Shown here one piece after another: positions 50,666 through 60,525 of a DNA stretch of 64,000 nucleotides. The stretch comes from Eutreptiella sp. 'Long Island Sound 2002' (Eukaryota; Euglenozoa; Euglenophyceae; Eutreptiales; Eutreptiaceae), in NCBI GenBank assembly GCA_964036045.1, contig OZ038383.1, positions 38,363,294-38,427,293 on the forward strand, in the 5' to 3' direction. The notes beneath the pieces were generated by a model. It saw nothing but the letters and a program-made list of their open reading frames with translations. It was not told the origin of the DNA and ran no database searches. How positions within the stretch are numbered: the stretch's first letter is position 1; every line of letters begins with the position of its first letter. The position numbers and the translations under genes were made by a program.

Positions 50666-52075
50666 GTCGCGTGCGCCTTGCACACCTCCATAGCCATGTC
50701 CCGGTGCAAAGCACAACACGTGGAACGCCTTTCCACAACCGGTACATTCATAACCCGTTCTTCCCCTCTTGCAGACGTGGCACACACGCCGCCGTTGTGT
50801 CGCCACCGGCACGTGCACCTCTTGTTGGAGGGGCTGGGCAAAGTACCGCCGCCGCAACACTTGCCATTGCCACTCCCACATACTAGTGGTCTCCTTGCAA
50901 AGTCCCAATCGCAGGCAAGTTGCGAACGCATTCACAACGGCGTACCCGAGCACGAACGCACGCACTGGGTGGGCCCATGTCATCTTGCGGCCAACCTGCC
51001 CCATCTGCAGGGCCATCTGGTTCACACCATCGACACTGCGCGACAGTGTGCGGTAAGCCGCCACCACGGGGTGCACTTCGCGCCCGCTTCGCCGGTGAGG
51101 TGGTCTCTTTCTGCCAAACCACACATTTGTCAACATCGGCACAACGCGGGGGGGTTCGTGCCCGACCTTCGGATTCATGTACATGCACAAATTGTACTTC
51201 GAATCCGCAACAGTGCACACCGCCGTCTACCCCTCCTGCATATGCTCCCCGGCCCATGTCACGCCGTACGTGGACCTCTTCGTCATCATGAGGAATGCCC
51301 GCTTGTTGGCGGCCAATTCCTTTGCGAGGCCGTGGGACCCGAAAAAGGAGTCGGCACATAGCACCGCCCGCTCGGGTAGCAATGATGCCCACAACTTAAT
51401 GATGTTTTTGGCATCAAAGTTTCCCGCCGCGGTGCCGTAGCTACGTAGCGTGCCCCATGCACCGATGTACAAATACATGTCCACCACATACCCCCATGTT
51501 GCGTCCGCCAGGCAGGACAACTTTTTTCCGGTTGGGTGCGGTTTCCGGGCAATAAACATTTTCAAGGGGCCCGCTAGCATCCTCTTGTGGGGCACCACTG
51601 ACTCATCGCCGCAGGCCCCACCCCCCATGCACCACGCGCCCGGCAATTGGCCATTGCAGTCTTCTAGTAGCGAGACCACATCGGTACGTAGCAACCGTTG
51701 CAGCAAGTAATATTGGCGACGCGTCAGCATGTTTGCCATATAGGGATTGTATAATAGGCCCTTGCGGTCCCAAACCCCGTCCACCTGCATGGGTCTCACC
51801 ATCCCCAATAGAATTAGAAATGCATTGTACCTAGGTACTAGAGGTACCAGGTCAGGCCTTCCGTGGTCCTGTAGGGCTTGGCATTGTAGATTCTCTATGG
51901 GGGCCATGATATGGTCCCACACCTCGTCCTCAGTATAGCCGATGAGCCAGGACTCCCCTGGCCGGATACCGTACTGGATATGTGCAGCACAGTCCTCCCC
52001 TGGGAGCCTATGGTCGTACAGCGCTGGCTGAAATTTTGTTGGCATCACAAAATAAGATTGTTGAGAAATGAGACT

Positions 52076-52241
52076 CTGTAGAACACGCAGCACACCAGTG
52101 GCAGTTGCAGAAGCAATAGCAGAAGCAGCATGGGCAGAATGCGCAGAACGCATAGCACAGGCAAACCGCGGAACACGACCTCCAGAGGCAGAAGCAGAAG
52201 TGGACACGTAGAGCGCGTACAACACGTAACACACACAGGAC
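52076..52241 (-). other. Introner-like intron 4 (piggyBac gene)
   Basis: Minus-strand donor 'gtcctg', acceptor 'gttctacag', 166 bp. Splicing joins the frame ending FPQR to the transposase frame starting SLISQQSYF. It contains GCCTCTGGAGG and repeated 'cgttctgcg/gcttctgct' words like the other introns. The alternative GT two bases upstream would break the phase. Confidence 0.6.
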
Positions 52242-52694
52242 ACGCTGAGGGAACATGGGCTGGGCAAAGGGCCGTGGGGATGGGTCAATGGGGGCAGCAG
52301 CACGAACAATTCGATTGTTGCTTTCTCGAAACGGTGTCCGTGCACCCTGCATGGTCCACGCAAGGCAGCAGTCGCAGCCGCCACCATTCATCCGAACGTC
52401 AAAAAAGTATTCATGACGCAATAAATAAAGGCGTCGAAAAAAACGGTGTTCAGCAGTGCCCCAATGGAAGCGCCGCCTGCCGATGCCACCACTGTGGGTT
52501 TGGTTGTGAGTGTCCTTGCTGGGCCAACAGCAATGGCCTTGAAAAGAGGAGGGGTTGTGAGGTTTGTGTGCCGCGTACCTCATCGGGGTCCGGCCACTCA
52601 TCCCCATGCGCATCCCCAACCCCATCTCCATCCAAAAACTGTGTGTTTGAAAATATGCTGCATGTGCTGCTCCAAATTAGGTCGGACCGATTTA

Positions 52695-54880
52695 CTAAAT
52701 CTGCACTATCTTGTCCTTCTCCATCTCCTCTCCCGCCAAGGCGGCTTCCTCCGGGGGCTGTTCTCCCATCTCCGCGTTGCTCTTCGCCGCCCCAGCGCTC
52801 TCGTTCTCGGCTGCCTCCGGCTCCTGCGGTGGATCCGCTAGCGGGGTTGACTCCTCCTCCGTATCCGTTTTGATTGGGTGCTGCAGAACACGAAAAACGC
52901 GTAACACATGCAACCCACCTGCAGAGGCAAGACAAGAGGCAGCAAAACGCACACGTGTGGAACGCGCAGAACGCGGAAAACACGGTGCCTACATCCAGAG
53001 GCACAACCGGAGGCTACATGCAAATCTCCTGGAACGCATAGTACTAATGTGCAACGCGCACCCGTGCACCTTTCGTGTGGGGGGGTCCCATCTCCGGCCC
53101 CATCTGCGGCCTGCCTTGCTGCTCCCCGGACTCTGACGGTGGTGGTGGTGGTGGCTGAAGTTCCCGCGGTAGTGGCGCTGGTGGGAGTAGTGGCGGTGGT
53201 CATGGCGGCAGCGTGGGCTGCGGTGGAGGATACGTGGGTGGCGGCGGGTACGCGGGGGGCTGGTACCTGTACGGGTCGGACCCATACAGGAGGCCCCTGG
53301 AGCTCGAAGGCATTTCCGGATGTGTCTTCATCGGCTGGTACTCGTACCGCGGCTCATACTTGTACCGCGGCTCATACTGATACCCATACTGCTGCGGCCA
53401 CTCCTCCGAGCTTGTCTGCAGAACATGTAGAGCGCGCAAAACAGCTGAAACATGGGAACGCAAATCCAGAGGCAATAACAGAATGGAACGTGCAGACCGC
53501 GTAGAACGCGTAGGACGCGCAAAGCAAACAGGAGGCAACTCCAGAGGCAAGTGGAAAGACCCGTGCCACAACGCCCAGCACAGGAATGCACACCAGCTGC
53601 CTCTTTGCATCCTTCGTTGTCACGAGTGTCCATGCCCCTGTTTTGGGCAGTTCGACACCTCTGCCCTCCATTAGGGTGTAGGCCATGAGGCCAGCCATGC
53701 GGACCGTGCGCGATATTTTCTCCTGTATAGACCACGCAAAGCGCGTGCAACACAGGAAGGCACCCACAGAGGCAACGAAGAGGCGCAAAATCGGGAACAC
53801 GTAGCACGCACAGAACGCGGAAAACACGCTGCAAGCTGAACAGGAGGCGTTAGAGAGGGAACACGCAACACATGCAATACACCTGCAAAGCGTTAGTGGG
53901 CATTTCGACAATGTCCTCCGCAACGAATGCATTCAATTGGTCCATGTTGCGCCGTGGTCGCTATCCTGACGAAAGGGGCTCCCCCTTCAATTTTGCCAAC
54001 GGCAGGCCTGCAGCTGCGGGGTCAGCAAAGTCCGTAGGCCAGTCCGGGGCTCCGACACAGTTCGTGCACACGGACACCCCCTTGATCAACCCGCTTGCGA
54101 CTTGGCGGGGTGAGCTGCTGCGGTATCGCTCCTCAAATAGTTCTCTGGCAGCGGCCGTGCTTTGTGCATTCTTCCTGCCAAATCGGAGGACCATCTGGAC
54201 ACTGTACACCCGCACGTCAGTTACCAGAAGCAGCGCAAGGCCAGATTTGCGGCGGGCTTGTGTTTCCTCGGCCAAACACACTTTGTAGTGTTGGCATACT
54301 CGTCCGAGTGACACTTCGTATTCCGACTCCAGGGTGCGCTGCATGACCTGCACATCGTTGTCGTAGGCGGCCCCGGCTTGGTACTTCTCTCCTCGGTTGC
54401 ACTTGGGATGCGGCGGGCCGTAAATCGCGATCGCGGCAGTTTTTGGACAGTTCAGTTACAAGATTCCGGTACCTCATAAAATCCTACGTGGTGGGCGCCT
54501 TCCACTGCGTAATGCACATACTTAGGCTTCTCCTCCAGTTTCCCCTTGCCCTTGCTCTTCTTCTTGGGTGGACTCTTCGCCTTTTCTTTCTTCTTTTTGG
54601 ACAGCTCCTCCGGCTCTGGCTTTGCCTCTAGCTTCGCCTTGACAGGGGTCCCCTTTGGCTGTGCTTGTGCGGCCATGCGGGCAACCTCCAAGTGGGTGCT
54701 GCAGGGGGCGCGTTGGGCCAGGGAGGGCTCGTCCTCCTCCTTGATCCCACTCGCAGCATCACTGCGTTCTTCGTCCTGCTCGTCCTCCTCCTCCTCGGCT
54801 GCCTCCTCTTCCGACTCCTCTTCCGACTCCTCCTCATCCGAACTCTCCGTGGTCGCGTCATCTTGCATCCACGTCCACAC
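52695..54880 (-). CDS. Unknown multi-exon gene, acidic/basic N-terminus and proline-rich tail (decaying)
   Basis: Exons, leftwards: an N-terminal exon from ATG 54880 with a Glu/Asp-rich stretch then Lys-rich repeats (KKKKEKAKSPPKKKSKGKGK); after a frame change near 54460, a globular-looking segment (IYGPPHPKCNRGEKYQAG ... ALLLVTDVRVYSVQMVLRFG) through an in-frame TAG (53961-53963) to NALQ. Then intron 1, exon EKISRTVRMAGLMAYTLMEG...GVVAR, intron 2, exon TSSEEWPQQYGYQ with YEPRY repeats and a proline-rich tail containing an in-frame TGA (53200-53202), intron 3, and a final acidic exon ending KIVQI and TAG (52695). All three introns keep phase 0 exactly, which is strong evidence for a spliced gene. 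I recognise no family. It sits upstream of, and on the same strand as, the piggyBac-like gene. Confidence 0.6.
52881..53061 (-). other. Introner-like intron 3
   Basis: 181 bp, exon junction GCACGG|gtgcgc at the donor and gttctgcag|CAC at the acceptor, phase 0. Contains GCCTCTGGATG and 'cgttctgcgcgttcc'. The acceptor end 'cgtgttctgcag' is almost the same as in introns 2 and 4. Confidence 0.85.
53416..53560 (-). other. Introner-like intron 2
   Basis: 145 bp, donor junction GCACGG|gtcttt, acceptor gttctgcag|ACA, phase 0. Carries GCCTCTGGA twice and 'gcgttctacgcgg'. The exon base context at the donor (GCACGG) is the same as for intron 3. Confidence 0.87.
53723..53882 (-). other. Introner-like intron 1
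   Basis: 160 bp, donor CAG|gtgtat, acceptor ctatacag|GAG, phase 0, joining NALQ to EKIS. Shares GCCTCTG and 'cgcgttctgtgcgtgctacg' style words with the other introns. Confidence 0.87.
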
Positions 54881-56172
54881 TTAGCCCACGCAAACTGCAC
54901 CCCCTTTTTCTCACCTAAGCACCTAGATTTTGTCACCGAAAAAAATAGTTTTTTTGTCATCTTGAAAACACTGTTTTTCAAACCCTCCCAAAAAATGCAT
55001 TTTTCATCAGTTTTGCCCATTCTTTGCTGTTTTTTGGGGGGTCAAATAACCATTCTTTAGTCCAAAATCAGAGGGTTTACGGGTTTTTTTCCCCGAAAAA
55101 GAATTTTGTTAGCTAATTTGAAGAATACCAATTTTTGGATCGTCTGGAAAACTATTAAAGATGGGCGCTGTTCACACATCTGGTACATGTCCACATGAAA
55201 AAATACTCATTATGGCAGGCTGAGTGCTCGAGGCCTCGCGCCCTCAGCCAGCTGGAGTGAGATTTTCAGGCTTTTTTGAGATCACTTTTTGACATCGGAA
55301 GTGGCATGAAGCAAGGATGAAGCAAAAGCAAAACTGCAAGATCCGATATGGGTTAAAGACTTGCACAGCGGAACACTCAGTGCGCGAGGGCTCGCGCACT
55401 CAACATGCTAGAAGCATGGGTTTTTGAATACCGCTGACTACTTGCATTCTGCCGATAGCGTCCAAAAGGCTTTTTGAGTATCCTCCCTTTTGGAATCCTG
55501 TGAAAACAGTGAGCTCAAGAGTAGCGATTAGACTATCCTCCTCTAGGGCACTTGCTTCATAGGTCCTGTGACCTAGTGCTTCTGACAAACTGTTGTACAG
55601 CCCCAAAAGATGGGAGGCTGGGCACCTCATTTGTAGGTATGAAAGTGCTGCCCTAGGTCGTGGATGGTGCCGGAGGGCTCAGGGCCGGCAAGACCTGGGG
55701 GGCAGGCACGCGAGGAGTCGATCTGAACGCTGCTGTTGGGGGCAGAACCGGATACACGGACACCAACGGAGGCAAGAGCGGCGACAACGGAGGCAAGATC
55801 CATGCTGATTGTTATCCGGCAAACAATCCCAGTCTATGAAGAAAATTGATGCGGATATTCCTAAGTACATCTGAGTGTCCATATCTATCTGAAAAGATTT
55901 ATATAAATCCGATTGTGAAAAAATATTTGGCCGATCTGGCTCGCGCACGCGCGTCAGCGGCAAATGGCGATTCCGGGTAAATGATCGGAACGCGGCAGAT
56001 TTACGATGAATGGACCGCGGAATCAGATCCGGCACATCAGAAATATATAGGTCTGATCCTGAGACTGAGCTGCGGGGCGGCGATTCCGCCGAAGCAGAGA
56101 AAATGACCAAAATCTAGCCAATCTGGGGCAGATCTGCGAAAATCTGAGCAGATGGGGGTTAGCCGCACTTAC
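54881..56172. other. No gene recognised; likely includes element D 3' LTR
   Basis: AT-rich with poly-T runs (54900-55110). A 27-bp pair 'gggctcgcgc.ctca' / 'ggcctcgcgccctca' occurs near 55225 and 55385. The right part, up to 56173, should be the 3' LTR of element D because a polypurine tract abuts it on the minus strand. The far end of that LTR is not located. Confidence 0.4.
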
Positions 56173-56173
56173 A

Positions 56174-56188
56174 CTCCCCCTCCAAAAA
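56174..56188 (-). promoter_or_regulatory. Polypurine tract of a minus-strand LTR element (probably D)
   Basis: On the minus strand TTTTTGGAGGGGGAG is followed by TGTAAGTGCGG. The same arrangement (GGGAGGGGAG then TGTAAGG) marks the 3' LTR of element E on the + strand. This places the start of a 3' LTR at 56173, reading left, and fits the orientation of the Pol at 60526-64000. Confidence 0.55.
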
Positions 56189-56189
56189 C

Positions 56190-57359
56190 ACACTGGGGTG
56201 TGTCGCTACGTCAACGAAGAACGTAGTGCGGGTAAGTCCCAGAAAAAAATAGAAATGTAGCCTCGATGGGGCGAAATCTGCTTGATCTGACCTGATTTGG
56301 GCTGAATTGGCACTGAATCAGGATGGATGAACCTGAAATGAGACAGAATGAGGAGTGACGAACAGTCCTCCGGGCAGTAAAACATTAGGTTAAGGGCTAA
56401 AACGCATGTAAACGTATCGAGAATCGATACCAAACCATGCCCTGGTTGAGAATGAGGTAGATTATTGGTGGATTGAGTGGGAGAATCAAGAAATGGAGTG
56501 ACATCTCGGCGCTCTGACACAGTTTAGCTGTCGCGGGCACGCTACGGTGTCCTCCACGTACTCTACATCGTGTTACTCCCGCTTTTCTCGTTCTGAAAAG
56601 TGCAGCATGTGCTTCAGATGTGGCGCATCTGGTGGATGATCACAAGATTCAGCAAGATTGAGAATCAATTTGAGCAGAGATGAAGGAGATGAAACAATCA
56701 CAGAGAGGGAAAACAAATACAAATGTAGTCTGCAGGCCCTAAGTGAACAGAAAAACATCAGCGTCAACGAAGTTAGGCAAAGCCGTAAACAGATCTTCGA
56801 GGAATGAGAGGAGATGACAAGGAAATCAACCTACACTGTCCTAAAATGAGGCAAATTCCCTCAGATGAAGGTGAAATGAAGCGGAATGTCTAGAACTGAA
56901 ACTACTAACACCTTCGTTTAGACTAGAGTTAATATATATTGTCGTTTATTCAGCTGAATTAGGCTTTCCGGCACGTTGGTTCGCGAGCATCCAACAGATT
57001 CCATGAAAATGTGGATCATGTGATGATGCATCATGATGGGACATGATGGCCCTGGATCCTTGGCATGTAACGCGCCGAAGGTTCGCTGAAGGCGCTTTAC
57101 TGACAGTATATAACTGAGAGACACCAAATAGTCCTTTATTTACAGTGGCGGCGGTGTCAATTGACTTGGACAAGGCCCATCTTTCGATTGAGTCCCACAA
57201 GACACTTGGATTCACCATTTTCGACAGTTTCAGGTCGGATTGAGCTCACATTGGCGTGTGCCAAAAATACACCGAAGCTTACGGAAGCTCTGAGGTCCGA
57301 GAGGTTGCTGTTAGAAGTCCCTAGAGCTCCTATATGAAGGTTGTCTGAACAGTTGACGT
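56190..57359 (-). other. Probable 3' non-coding part of element D (left of E)
   Basis: No open frame of note. The block lies between the putative D polypurine tract and the insertion site of element E, and would join to 59944-60525 if E were absent. Confidence 0.4.
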
Positions 57360-57364
57360 CGGGG
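57360..57364. repeat. Target-site duplication of element E (left)
   Basis: CGGGG before the TG at 57365, repeated after the CA at 59938 (59939-59943). Confidence 0.8.
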
Positions 57365-58132
57365 TGTAAGGTTTTCGTGCAACCTATATTTTCGCTTTTT
57401 TCAGTCTATTTTCCTGATATATGTGTACAAACGGAAATCGGCTATCTCAGCACTGTTTTGGACAGTGTTGGTATCAGTCAATCAGGAATTTCTGTAGTTT
57501 TACACTGATGGTGTTTTCACCATTTTCTGTACAATAAAACTGAGTTTGGGTCGGCGACGGCCAGTCCTGAGATCGCGCGCGCCGATCCAGAAATTGTCGA
57601 TTTCTGACGATTTTTAAGAGAATTCAATCAGTTGTATTGATGAGATTAATTCTATCTCAGTTTTAAGTATAAGCGGATGTTACGGCACTATCGCGACGCC
57701 GTTCCGTGCCAGTTTTTTTGGCGCAAGTATGCCATGTTCACGATTTTTTATAAAATCGTAGGTAGCTCAGATCCTGAAGTTAAGTGAACCAAATGACAGC
57801 CCATCAGTTGGGCTTTGCATGCATATGCTGATTGGGTTTCCAAACGCGTCGGTGCACCGGCACCACGCGTTGGGGGGAGACCCGTGTTCATGTTGTAAAT
57901 ATGCATTGTTTTGGTCATATTTCATTGTTATATGTCCCCCTTTGTTCATATCTTCTTAGGACATGAAAGGGACCGTTTCGAAATCACTCCCGTGATTTCG
58001 TCGAACACGTAGTATGTTTCCGTCGCCTTTTGTGGTTGCATTTGGGGTGCATTTTTGGGTTATTTGAAGGAAAACTTGGATAAGTTTCAAGGAAAACAAG
58101 TTCAAAGGCATTCATTTCCAAAAATGAAAAGA
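57365..58132 (+). repeat. Element E: 5' LTR (3' end deleted)
   Basis: Begins TGTAAGG, has AATAAA at 57533-57538 and a hairpin 'cgattttttataaaatcg' near 57740. The homology to the 3' LTR stops at 58132 and the final 23 bp of the LTR are absent. Confidence 0.88.
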
Positions 58133-58146
58133 ATTTCGAAACGCCC

Positions 58147-58205
58147 TCAGCGACGACGACGACGACGACGACGACGTTGAAGACGACGACCACGACGACG
58201 CAAAC
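58147..58205. repeat. CGA/ACG trinucleotide tract in element E
   Basis: About 60 bp of (cga)n with few interruptions, directly after the truncated 5' LTR. Confidence 0.9.
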
Positions 58206-58428
58206 ATCGTCGACGAGATCTATGGAGCAATTGGTAAACCCCAAAATCATGTTCAAGAAGGTCCTTGGTGCCTACACCATTTGAGGACCATTTGACTATT
58301 TTGAGCCCTATTACAAGGACATTGACGACCAAGGAGACCTTCACCATCGCGCTGGGAGTGCGTAGCGCTGAAGAACAAGCTGCAGCGCGATTATCCCAAT
58401 GGTGGTTGCGACGTGATAGTTTTATTTT

Positions 58429-58549
58429 GATTACTCCAGTTGGGTGCCATGGACAAAGTGCCATGGACCTTTGGATGGTTCTCAAGATTGATTACTCCAG
58501 TTGGGTGCCATGGACAAGTGCCATGGACCTTTGGATGGTTCTCAAGACT
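58429..58549. repeat. 61-bp tandem duplication in element E
   Basis: Two copies starting 'gattactccagttggg' at 58429 and 58490. The second lacks one A. Each copy includes 'gccatggac' twice. Confidence 0.9.
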
Positions 58550-59007
58550 CTATCATGATCATTGGTGAGTTCGCAACCTCCAGCAAGGACGACAGCGCTG
58601 CCCACATCCTGCAGATTACGAAGTGGTCAAGTTGGAAGTCAAAAATATGAAGATATCAGAAAATATAATTCATGGTATGGGCCAAGAAGATTGGTGACCT
58701 TAATTGGAATCATAATAACTATGGGCCATGAGAAATGGTCTTATTGGTTATTTCTGTATTATCTTATATGATCAGTGGATGATTTAACAAGCTGTGAATT
58801 TTTCTGATTTGCTTTGTGTTGTCTTTGGTTTTAGGGTCAGGGCATCTCAGAAGTGCATTTTTTTATTTTTTGTTTGTTCACTATTTTTTTCTTCCACTAT
58901 TTTTCATTTTAAATTCTGTGTTTTTTTATTGCTCCGCGGCTTATCTTCATAGATTCAGCCACAGAAGCACCCATTTTCTGTGGGTGTTTCTGAGCTTGGG
59001 AGGGGAG

Positions 59008-59044
59008 TGTTAACCCGTGGAGCAATTCAGTTGCGGGGTTAACA
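59008..59044. repeat. 37-bp mini-LTR/hairpin inside element E
   Basis: TGTTAACCC ... GGGGTTAACA, preceded by the same 'cttgggaggggag' tract that precedes the 3' LTR. Its last 25 bp equal the end of the 3' LTR (59914-59938). It looks like an LTR reduced to its two ends. Confidence 0.7.
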
Positions 59045-59147
59045 CCCGATCCAAATGCTTTGCATTTTTCCCAGCCAATTTTGTTGTTGCACTGCACCTT
59101 CTTTGTGCTTTTCAGCCTGAGATGTGTCTCAGGACTTGGGAGGGGAG

Positions 59148-59938
59148 TGTAAGGTTTTCGTGCAACCTATATTTTCGCTTTTTTCAGTCTATTTTCCTGA
59201 TATATGTGTACAAACGGAAATCGGCTATCTCAGCACTGTTTTGGACAGTGTTGGTATCAGTCAATCAGGAATTTCTGTAGTTTTACACTGATGGTGTTTT
59301 CACCATTTTCTGTACAATAAAACTGAGTTTGGGTCGGCGACGGCCAGTCCTGAGATCGCGCGCGCCGATCCAGAAATTGTCGATTTCTGACGATTTTTAA
59401 GAGAATTCAATCAGTTGTATTGATGAGATTAATTCTATCTCAGTTTTAAGTATAAGCGGATGTTACGGCACTATTGCGACGCCGTTCCGTGCCAGTTTTT
59501 TTGGCGCAAGTATGCCATGTTCACGATTTTTTATAAAATCGTAGGTAGCTCAGATCCTGAAGTTAAGTGAACCAAATGACAGCCCATCAGTTGGGCTTTG
59601 CATGCATATGCTGATTGGGTTTCCAAACGCGTCGGTGCACCGGCACCACGCGTTGGGGGGAGACCCGTGTTCATGTTGTAAATATGCATTGTTTTGGTCA
59701 TATTTCATTGTTATATGTCACCCTTTGTTCATATCTTCTTAGGACATGAAAGGGACCGTTTCGAAATCACTCCCGTGATTTCGTCGAACACGTAGTATGT
59801 TTCCGTCGCCTTTTGTGGTTGCATTTGGGGTGCATTTTTGGGTTATTTGAAGGAAAACGTGGATAAGTTTCAAGGAAAACAAGTTCAAAGTCATTCATTT
59901 CCAAAAATGAAAAGAGCAATTCAGTTGCGGGGTTAACA
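59148..59938 (+). repeat. Element E: 3' LTR (791 bp)
   Basis: Begins TGTAAGG after a polypurine tract, has AATAAA at 59316-59321 and ends GGGGTTAACA, followed by the CGGGG duplication. Confidence 0.88.
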
Positions 59939-59943
59939 CGGGG

Positions 59944-60525
59944 TTTTTGCACTGTTGCGCAGAATGATGGACAAACCTGAGGAATTCAAGGTAAATTCAA
60001 GGAATCTGGATCGGAATCTGGACTTTGGCTTCAGCATCACGGCAAATGAAGGTAAGATCTGAGTTCCTGGCGTCGCATTTAGTGCCGCCAGTACTACAGG
60101 GGGTGCCTGTAGGGGTGAATGTCGCTGTGTGCTGTGTGTGTGAATGTCGCTGGCCAGCGTTTTTACTATGTACATTTGCTTCCATCTGCACGAGTAGCCA
60201 AATTCCAAAGATGCACAGACCACCAGAGACAAGATTACCCCGAATCTGCCTGAATTAAGCCTGAGTTTGGTTTTTTCTGGACACGGCAGCACACTCCGTG
60301 GCTTTCGGCAGCGTATCTACGCCTTGTCTGCCGAACGGAGACCAAAGAAAAGTTGATTGACGTCAAATTATCAAACATTCACAGTTCTCCACATCATGTC
60401 GTAATCAGGAAGAATGAACAGTGGATTGAGCAGAATGTGGTTTTTCGAAGTCGTCAGAACACTCACATTGGAATAAGTGGTCGACGGGGCGAGGCGTCGG
60501 CGACTCAAGTCACGACGGGTCTCCC
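59944..60525 (-). other. Element D: 3' non-coding next to pol
   Basis: No gene-like frame. It lies directly 3' of the D pol stop on the minus strand. Confidence 0.5.

Larger units (their letters stand above)
50429..52385 (-). pseudogene. piggyBac-like transposase with C-terminal zinc finger
   Basis: Exons from about 52075 leftwards encode a piggyBac-type DDD transposase. The first catalytic block is CGDESVVPHK, the second CADSFFGSHG, the third SVDGVNQMAL, followed by the helical WAHPVRAFVLGYAVVNAF and a zinc finger (CHVCKRG...CTGC...HVLC). An upstream exon (to about 52241) is joined through an introner-like intron. An in-frame TAG (51229-51227) interrupts the frame between the second and third blocks, with clear continuity on both sides. 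Near 50600 the acidic tail (EVDEEDEEVWEEDHEED) switches into Arg-Thr repeats, because a shift changes the frame of a GGA-rich microsatellite. The enzyme would cut and paste a TTAA-flanked element. Terminal repeats were not located. A relative is at 583-1414. Confidence 0.82.
57365..59938 (+). mobile_element. Element E: small non-coding LTR element (TRIM/LARD-like)
   Basis: 2574 bp bounded by TG...CA and a 5-bp duplication CGGGG. The LTRs share 768 bp (57365-58132 and 59148-59915) with about four differences. The 3' LTR continues 23 bp further, to TTAACA; those bases are missing from the 5' LTR, along with any primer site. The 1-kb interior has no gene, only a (cga)n tract, a tandem duplication and a polypurine tract (about 59135-59147). 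A non-autonomous LTR element mobilised by a related gypsy element is the best reading. It lies in the 3' part of element D. Confidence 0.82.

Noticed and set aside
49495-50886. Plus-strand Ser-rich frames
   Set aside because: They are antisense to the Asp/Glu- or Arg-rich tails of minus-strand genes and reflect the trinucleotide tract.
20701-54000. Reassigned stop codons or selenocysteine to explain many in-frame stops
   Set aside because: All three stop codons appear both as internal breaks and as terminal stops. The intact Pol of A (1654 codons) has none internally. Decay plus a few readthrough sites is simpler.
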